Shown in pieces: positions 54,955 through 64,000 of a stretch of 64,000 nucleotides of DNA (position 1 is its first letter; every line of letters begins with the position of its first letter). Source of the DNA: Arenibacterium halophilum (GTDB taxonomy: Bacteria; Pseudomonadota; Alphaproteobacteria; Rhodobacterales; Rhodobacteraceae). Position numbers and translations under genes: made by a program. The notes below the pieces were generated by a model that searched no databases, was not told the origin of the DNA, and was given only the letters and a program-made list of their open reading frames with translations. Location of the stretch: contig NZ_VCPC01000002.1 in NCBI RefSeq assembly GCF_005938225.1, forward strand, positions 1,116,001 to 1,180,000. Reading direction: 5' to 3'.

Positions 54955-55812
54955 TTGGGTTTTCGAACCAGGTTTGCACCTTCTCCAACCGGTCCTTTGC
55001 ACATGGGCCACGCCTATTCCGCCATCCTCGCGCATGACATGGCCACCGCGAAGCACGGCCAGTTCCTGCTGCGGATCGAGGATATTGATCAATCTCGCGC
55101 GCGCCCCGAATGGGAGGCGCAGATATACGACGATCTGACATGGCTTGGGCTGACATGGCCCACACCTGTTATGCGCCAATCCGACCGCATGGCGGAATAC
55201 CAGGCCGCAATCGCCAAGCTGCACGCCAAGGGACTGTTGTATCCCTGTTCCTGCACGCGGCGCGACATTGCCGCCGCTACATCGGCCCCGCAGGAAGGCG
55301 CGCCGCTGCTGGGGCCCGATGGGCTGATCTACCCTGGAACCTGCCGCCCGGACGTGCCGCCAAATCGGATCACGCCCGGACAGACGCTAAGGCTGAACAT
55401 GGCGCAAGCGGTGGCGCATGTCGGCGACGTGTCATTCTACGAAACCGGCGAAGCGCCGGATGGCACCACCGGCGCCATCACCGTCAGCGCCGATGCGCTG
55501 GTGGAAACCGTCGGCGACGTGGTGATTGCCCGCCGCGATATGGCAACGTCCTATCACCTTTCGGTGGTCGTCGATGACGCGGCACAGAAGATCACCCACG
55601 TGGTACGAGGCCAAGACCTGTTCGACGCAACGCCAATTCACATTCTTCTTCAAAGGCTTCTCGGTCTTCCCTCACCCGTATATCACCATCACGCACTGAT
55701 CCGGGACGATCGCGGCAAACGGCTGGCAAAGCGCGACGATGCCCGCGCCATCGCTCGCTATCGCGAGAACGGTGCAAGCGCCGCCGATGTTCGTGGCATG
55801 ATCGGGGTTTAG
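54955..55812 (+). CDS. gluQ: Glutamyl-Q tRNA(Asp) synthetase
   Basis: 285 residues from TTG 54955 (AAGGA about 9 bases upstream); no ATG or GTG fits. It attaches glutamate to queuosine at the tRNA(Asp) anticodon. HMGH (residues 16-19) is the HIGH box, GKRLAKRD the KMSKS-like loop, and CSC (YPCSCTRRDI) with Y and C in IYPGTCRP are the zinc ligands. The anticodon-binding domain of full GluRS is missing, as expected. Confidence 0.94.
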   Translation: MGFRTRFAPSPTGPLHMGHAYSAILAHDMATAKHGQFLLRIEDIDQSRARPEWEAQIYDDLTWLGLTWPTPVMRQSDRMAEYQAAIAKLHAKGLLYPCSCTRRDIAAATSAPQEGAPLLGPDGLIYPGTCRPDVPPNRITPGQTLRLNMAQAVAHVGDVSFYETGEAPDGTTGAITVSADALVETVGDVVIARRDMATSYHLSVVVDDAAQKITHVVRGQDLFDATPIHILLQRLLGLPSPVYHHHALIRDDRGKRLAKRDDARAIARYRENGASAADVRGMIGV

Positions 55813-55816
55813 GCCA

Positions 55817-56548
55817 TCATTCAGTGCGCCACGGCTTTGGCATCATCTTCCACGCGCCATTGACAAAAATCAGCCCGTCCACCGACAATCCGGCATCCAG
55901 CCCGGGGCGCACGAATTCAAAAGCCACGATCGGCTGATCTCCGATGATGTGCTCGACCACATGGCGATAGCCCCCGGGGAATTCCCAACGGATATCATCG
56001 CCCGCCTTCAGCGCGCCCATCGTCGCATAAACCAGCCGCAATTCGCTTTGGCCCGGGTTCGGGCGCAGCTCTTCGTTGGGCGTGAACATCTTGTCGTAAT
56101 AGGCAATCAGCCTGGTTGCCAACGGCTCTGCGTAGACCGCGCGCACATCTTCGGCCGTGGGTTTCAGCGCATAGGTCTTCGCCTTCAGATCGCCCGATTG
56201 CTCGACGAACCCCATCAGCAACTGCCGTGCATCCTCTTCCGACCCGGGGATCGGGCCCGCGGCCTCTTCAACGTCTTCCGGGCCAAGCAGCAATGTCGCC
56301 AGTGACACGGTTTCATCGTCCAGACAGGCCGTGTAGACGCGCTCCAGAACAGCACGACTTGCGTCAAGGTCCACCGGTCCATCCTGCGCGATCGCTCCCA
56401 TCGCCCAAGCCGCGACCATCAGCTTGTCACGTTCGTTCGTGGCGCGAAGGGAATCGCCACAGGGCGCAGAGGGATCAAATCCCACCTCCTGCGCAGCCGC
56501 CGCCGAACCGATCACGCAACACAGGGCCGCCGCCAAAAATCGCGTCAT
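55817..56548 (-). CDS. Exported protein of unknown function, 243 residues
   Basis: Not recognised. Signal peptide (FLAAALCCVIGSAAAAQ), then a mature domain of about 220 residues with two cysteines (PCGDS and TACLDD) that could form a disulfide. The C-terminal part is strand-rich. AGGAG lies 9 bases before the ATG at 56548. It converges on gluQ with only 4 bases between their stops. Confidence 0.82.
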   Translation of the reverse strand: MTRFLAAALCCVIGSAAAAQEVGFDPSAPCGDSLRATNERDKLMVAAWAMGAIAQDGPVDLDASRAVLERVYTACLDDETVSLATLLLGPEDVEEAAGPIPGSEEDARQLLMGFVEQSGDLKAKTYALKPTAEDVRAVYAEPLATRLIAYYDKMFTPNEELRPNPGQSELRLVYATMGALKAGDDIRWEFPGGYRHVVEHIIGDQPIVAFEFVRPGLDAGLSVDGLIFVNGAWKMMPKPWRTE

Positions 56549-56604
56549 TGAAACACTCCTGCAAAATAACCTGCGCCAATGCTAGCAGGCGCAGGGCGGC
56601 GCTG

Positions 56605-56970
56605 TCATGTGTCTTTCATCGGCCCCATCAACTCGACCTCCTGGCCATCGCGCACGGCGGTATAAAAACAGCTGCGCCGATTTGTGTGGCAGGCCGGGCC
56701 TACCTGACGCACTCGCAGAAGCAGACAATCCCGGTCACAATCGACCCGCAGATCGACCAATGTCTGCACATGACCCGAGCTTTCACCCTTGGCCCAGAAC
56801 GCCTGACGCGAGCGTGACCAATAGGTGACCCGCCCGGTGTCCACGGTACGGGCCAATGACTGGGCGTTCATCCACGCCATCATCAACACCTCGCCGGTTT
56901 CGTCATCCTGCGCGATCGCCGGTATCAGACCGGCACTATCGAAACGCAGCGTTTTCGGGTCGAAACTCAT
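56605..56970 (-). CDS. hisI: Phosphoribosyl-AMP cyclohydrolase
   Basis: 121 residues from ATG 56970. Third step of histidine synthesis, opening the ring of PR-AMP. Signature [13 protein letters not shown] and [16 protein letters not shown] hold the zinc- and magnesium-binding cysteines. It is the single-domain HisI, not fused to HisE. No other his genes are nearby. Confidence 0.96.
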   Translation of the reverse strand: MSFDPKTLRFDSAGLIPAIAQDDETGEVLMMAWMNAQSLARTVDTGRVTYWSRSRQAFWAKGESSGHVQTLVDLRVDCDRDCLLLRVRQVGPACHTNRRSCFYTAVRDGQEVELMGPMKDT

Positions 56971-57048
56971 CGGGAAAACCTTTTGCAATGCGGGATCGCG
57001 CGACTATGTATTGAGAACCTGCGCCAAGGGAAACCGCAAAGGGAAACC

Positions 57049-57501
57049 ATGTCCGGCGAAAACGACCTGATCAAACTCTACTCGGCGCGCATTCTTGCGC
57101 TGGCCGCCGATATCCCGCATCTGGACCGGCTTTCCGCGCCCGGGGCTTCGGTCAAGAAACGTTCGCCCCTGTGTGGATCGACCATCACGGTGGATCTATC
57201 CATGAAAGACGGGCGGATTTCCGAATTCGGACAAGAGGTTAAGGCCTGCGCATTGGGTCAGGCGGCGGCGTCGGTCGTGGGCGCGGCGATTGTGGGAGCC
57301 ACAAGGGCGCAGATTGAAACCGCGCGCGCGCAACTGAAGGCGATGCTGAAAGAAGACGGCCCTGTCCCGGACGCCCCGTTCGACGGACTCGAAGTGTTGA
57401 TTCCTGCTCGGGAGTACAAGAACCGGCACGCCTCGATCATGCTGGCACTGGATGCCGCGGCCGAGGCATGTTCGCAGGCCGAACAGGCGGATTGCGCTTA
57501 A
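57049..57501 (+). CDS. NifU-like iron-sulfur cluster scaffold protein
   Basis: 150 residues from ATG 57049 (GGGAAACC upstream). NifU N-terminal fold with KRSPLCGSTITVDL (C42) and VKACALGQAAASV (C76). The third ligand position reads KNRHASIM, histidine-alanine with no cysteine, so it is a variant scaffold. It may assemble or carry clusters in the SUF route. hisI is divergent from it. Confidence 0.85.
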   Translation: MSGENDLIKLYSARILALAADIPHLDRLSAPGASVKKRSPLCGSTITVDLSMKDGRISEFGQEVKACALGQAAASVVGAAIVGATRAQIETARAQLKAMLKEDGPVPDAPFDGLEVLIPAREYKNRHASIMLALDAAAEACSQAEQADCA

Positions 57502-57553
57502 TCCGAAGGTAATGAATTCGTCCTAACGTCCCGTTGAAGCTGCGGAGATCGGG

Positions 57554-58960
57554 ATGAACACACAGGCAAGACTGGTCGCGCCGCATGACGCGACCAACGA
57601 ACTCACTACGTTGAACAGCCTGGCGGCCATTCTAGCGTATGAGTTGGTGGATATTTCGGGCTTCCTTGACCAGGTCCGCAAGGACTCCGAGCAACAGCTG
57701 AACTCGGTTAACGATCTGCGCCATCAGGCCAAAGCGATCGTAACGGCCAATGGCGCGGTGCTGAACTTATCGGATACTCTGCACGAGCGATCCTGTAACA
57801 TGCTTGACGCAGTCGAACATTCGGTGAGCTTCGTTCAGGATTCATCGGAACGCTCACGGTCGGTTGCAACCTGGGTTCAGGCGCTCTGCCACCGGATGAA
57901 CGAAGTCGGCAAGGCTTTGGAAGCTGTTGAAAAGTCAAACGCTGAAATCGCCGATATCGCGCGGCACGTGAACATTCTTGCCGTGAACGCCAAGATCGAG
58001 GCGGCCCGCGCGGGCGAAATGGGCCGCGGCTTCGGCGTTGTTGCCGAAGCCATCAATGAACTGTCGCAAAAGACGGCGCTGGCGGCTCAGGATATCGCGG
58101 GAAAAATCGGCGCGCTGTCCGGATGGGTCGGGAACCTGCGAACGGAGTCCGCCGACATCACGCGGGACGCCGACCTCGTCATAGAAAAAAGCGCCGAGGC
58201 GGATCGCATCCTCGGCAAAATCTCTGAAGAAGCCCGCGAAAATGACAGCGCCGCCCGCGCCATCCGCGACGAAGCAAAAAAGGTCGGGTCTGCCACGACT
58301 GTCTTTGCGCCTACCTTCGACAGTATCTGCACGTCTTTCGAAACGACCGAAACAGGGCTGGCCGCGACACACAAGCGAATCACGGCATTGGTCGACAAAA
58401 GCGAAGGCATGGTTCAGGCCGCAGTTTCTTTGGGCGGGACCAGCAAGGATGCGCCATTTATCGCCCGCGTTCAGGAGGATGCGGCGCGCATCTCTGACCG
58501 GTTTGCCCATGCCGTGCAGTCAGGCCGAATTACAATGGGTGATCTGTTCGATACGGACTACAAGGCGATACCTGAAACCAATCCCGAACAATATTCCACT
58601 CGGTTCACCCGCCTGACGGACGAGTTGTTGCCAGAGATCCTTGAATCTGCGCTGTCTTTCGATCCCAAGGTCGTGTTCTGCGCCGCCGTCGACACGAATG
58701 GCTATCTGCCGACACATAATCGAAAATTTTCCCAAAAGCCCGGCAACGATATCGCATGGAACACTGCCAACTGCCGAAACCGTCGCATCTTCGATGACCG
58801 CGTCGGACTGAAGGCTGGTCGCAGCACGCAGCCATTCCTGCTTCAGGTCTATCGCCGCGACATGGGCGGTGGAACTTTCGCAATGATGAAGGATTTGTCG
58901 GCCCCGATCACCGTCAACGGGCGCCATTGGGGCGGATTGCGGATGGCCTATAGGTTCTGA
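57554..58960 (+). CDS. Soluble methyl-accepting chemotaxis-like protein
   Basis: 468 residues, no membrane segment. A coiled-coil region of about residues 60-270 contains the chemoreceptor signalling tip (IARHVNILAVNAKIEAARAG and MGRGFGVVAEAIN). A C-terminal domain (about 330-468) has a DTDYK region and a FDDRVGLKAGR block, resembling a cytoplasmic sensor found after MCP hairpins. The signalling part precedes the sensor, the reverse of the usual order. It may be a cytosolic receptor for CheA or a regulator unrelated to motility; no che genes are near. Confidence 0.9.
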   Translation: MNTQARLVAPHDATNELTTLNSLAAILAYELVDISGFLDQVRKDSEQQLNSVNDLRHQAKAIVTANGAVLNLSDTLHERSCNMLDAVEHSVSFVQDSSERSRSVATWVQALCHRMNEVGKALEAVEKSNAEIADIARHVNILAVNAKIEAARAGEMGRGFGVVAEAINELSQKTALAAQDIAGKIGALSGWVGNLRTESADITRDADLVIEKSAEADRILGKISEEARENDSAARAIRDEAKKVGSATTVFAPTFDSICTSFETTETGLAATHKRITALVDKSEGMVQAAVSLGGTSKDAPFIARVQEDAARISDRFAHAVQSGRITMGDLFDTDYKAIPETNPEQYSTRFTRLTDELLPEILESALSFDPKVVFCAAVDTNGYLPTHNRKFSQKPGNDIAWNTANCRNRRIFDDRVGLKAGRSTQPFLLQVYRRDMGGGTFAMMKDLSAPITVNGRHWGGLRMAYRF

Positions 58961-58965
58961 CAGAA

Positions 58966-59007
58966 AAAACCGCCGCACACCCCGGGCGGGTGGCGGCGGC
59001 AGGTTTT
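58966..59007. terminator. Terminator after the chemoreceptor gene
   Basis: AAAACC and GGTTTT flank a GC-rich inner stem, giving a long hairpin with T-runs on either strand. It begins 6 bases after the stop codon. Confidence 0.7.
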
Positions 59008-59126
59008 GCGTGTCTCATGTGGGACAGGGTCGTTTCATGCAAACCGGGACAGGCAAGTCAGCGCACCAGGATTGGGACAGAGGCGCGCAGATGAAACAAC
59101 CGGCATGAGAGTCGCAGGCAGAACCT

Positions 59127-59249
59127 TCAAACAAGCCCGGGCAAGTGCAGGGCGACAAGCAACATCACAACAAGCGCCGCGGCGCCAGCGGCATCCTGAA
59201 CCAAGGTCGGTTTGGCGCGGTTCAAAACAGATTTCAGATCGGCGGGCAT
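59127..59249 (-). CDS. 40-residue single-span membrane protein
   Basis: ATG 59249 (GAGGATC about 8 bases upstream) to stop 59127. It begins MPADLKSVLNRAKPTL and ends in a hydrophobic helix AAGAAALVVMLLVALHLPGLV. The amphipathic N-terminus and C-terminal anchor suggest an inner-membrane microprotein. It stands alone between the chemoreceptor gene and recG. I do not know its family. Confidence 0.7.
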   Translation of the reverse strand: MPADLKSVLNRAKPTLVQDAAGAAALVVMLLVALHLPGLV

Positions 59250-59363
59250 GGCATTGATCCTCGGGTTGCTGTGTTGCCACTTTGTTCTCACAAGCGACAA
59301 GCAAAGTAAAGAACTTTTAAGGAACATATAAGAACATTCGGTGAAAGAATCTTTATCCGGGCG

Positions 59364-63721
<4,358 letters not shown>

Positions 63722-63785
63722 TCAAGTGATAGGACGCGGCCGGATCAAGGTCCAGCCGCTCCTCGCGCGCTCAAGTTATGTGCCG

Positions 63786-64000
63786 TCAGGCGCCGATGGC
63801 GACCGCACCGGGCATCTGCGTCGTCGCTGGATCACGCAGCACATAGCCGCGCCCCCACACGGTTTCGATATAATTGTCCCCGTCGGTAGCCTGGCTGAGT
63901 TTCTTGCGCAGTTTGCAGATGAACACGTCAATGATTTTCAATTCGGGTTCATCCATTCCGCCATAAAGATGGTTAAGGAACATTTCTTTGGTCAGCGTTG
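63786..64000 (-). CDS. ctrA: Cell-cycle response regulator CtrA, C-terminal part (cut by window edge)
   Basis: The last 71 residues lie in the window; the receiver domain is beyond the edge. [20 protein letters not shown] and the next block [16 protein letters not shown] are the OmpR-type DNA-binding helix of CtrA, and [13 protein letters not shown] is the wing. CtrA is the master regulator of cell cycle, motility and gene transfer agents in alphaproteobacteria. The C-terminal tail of about 12 residues lacks the alanine pair that marks ClpXP-dependent turnover in Caulobacter; here it ends VAIGA. Confidence 0.95.
   Translation of the reverse strand, partial: TLTKEMFLNHLYGGMDEPELKIIDVFICKLRKKLSQATDGDNYIETVWGRGYVLRDPATTQMPGAVAIGA

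Overview
The window is chromosomal DNA of a high-GC alphaproteobacterium, most likely a member of the Rhodobacteraceae (Roseobacter group). The pointers are a CtrA cell-cycle regulator at the right edge, LpxI in place of LpxH in the lipid A pathway, a DUF1127 protein, a fused Opp/Dpp-type ATPase, small conserved membrane proteins and dense head-to-tail packing with ATGA-type overlaps. Most of it is housekeeping. I see no prophage, IS element, CRISPR array, rRNA or tRNA. Genus and species cannot be fixed from the sequence alone.

Left part, 1-11671, minus strand: a long envelope and growth block in the order pyrH, frr, uppS, cdsA, dxr, rseP, a 41-residue membrane protein, bamA, skp/ompH, fabZ, lpxA, lpxI, lpxB (cut by the edge). 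It joins UMP kinase and ribosome recycling to isoprenoid, phospholipid, outer-membrane assembly and lipid A synthesis. lpxD, often next to fabZ, is not here. A hairpin terminator and a TTGACA-type promoter split the block before bamA. From 11781 on the plus strand come miaA, an AraC-type regulator and a peptide-type ABC transporter (two permeases and a double ATPase) with no binding protein beside it.

Middle part, 18494-37176: two exported proteins (one unknown, one lytic transglycosylase), ssb, a DoxX protein, aroB-aroK, a 50-residue membrane protein overlapping a 510-residue exported unknown, xerD and a CorC/HlyC-type transporter. Two divergent 805/806-residue FAD plus GcvT-like dehydrogenases follow, the plus-strand one coupled to a MobA/MocA-like nucleotidyltransferase. 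Then come a P-loop ATPase, metA (predicted acetyl-CoA type), an alpha/beta hydrolase, ppk2, a TetR regulator and an FkbM methyltransferase.

Surface-sugar cluster, 37997-46681, minus strand: ten tightly coupled genes. rfbF and rfbG should make CDP-4-keto-6-deoxyglucose. An epimerase, a NovU/TcaB9-type C-methyltransferase, a PLP aminotransferase, a second methyltransferase, a PurN-like formyltransferase and a WbqC protein could turn it into a branched, probably N-acylated amino sugar. A CmcI-like methyltransferase and a GT2 glycosyltransferase close the unit. This is the strongest candidate for undescribed chemistry.

Right part, 46815-64000: rplM-rpsI, a MocR-type regulator divergent from a DUF1127 gene, a secreted RTX calcium-binding protein with a structured leader, thioesterase and enoyl-CoA hydratase genes, trmFO, gluQ, an exported unknown, hisI, a NifU-like scaffold, a soluble chemoreceptor-like protein, a 40-residue membrane protein, recG, ligA and the 3' end of ctrA.
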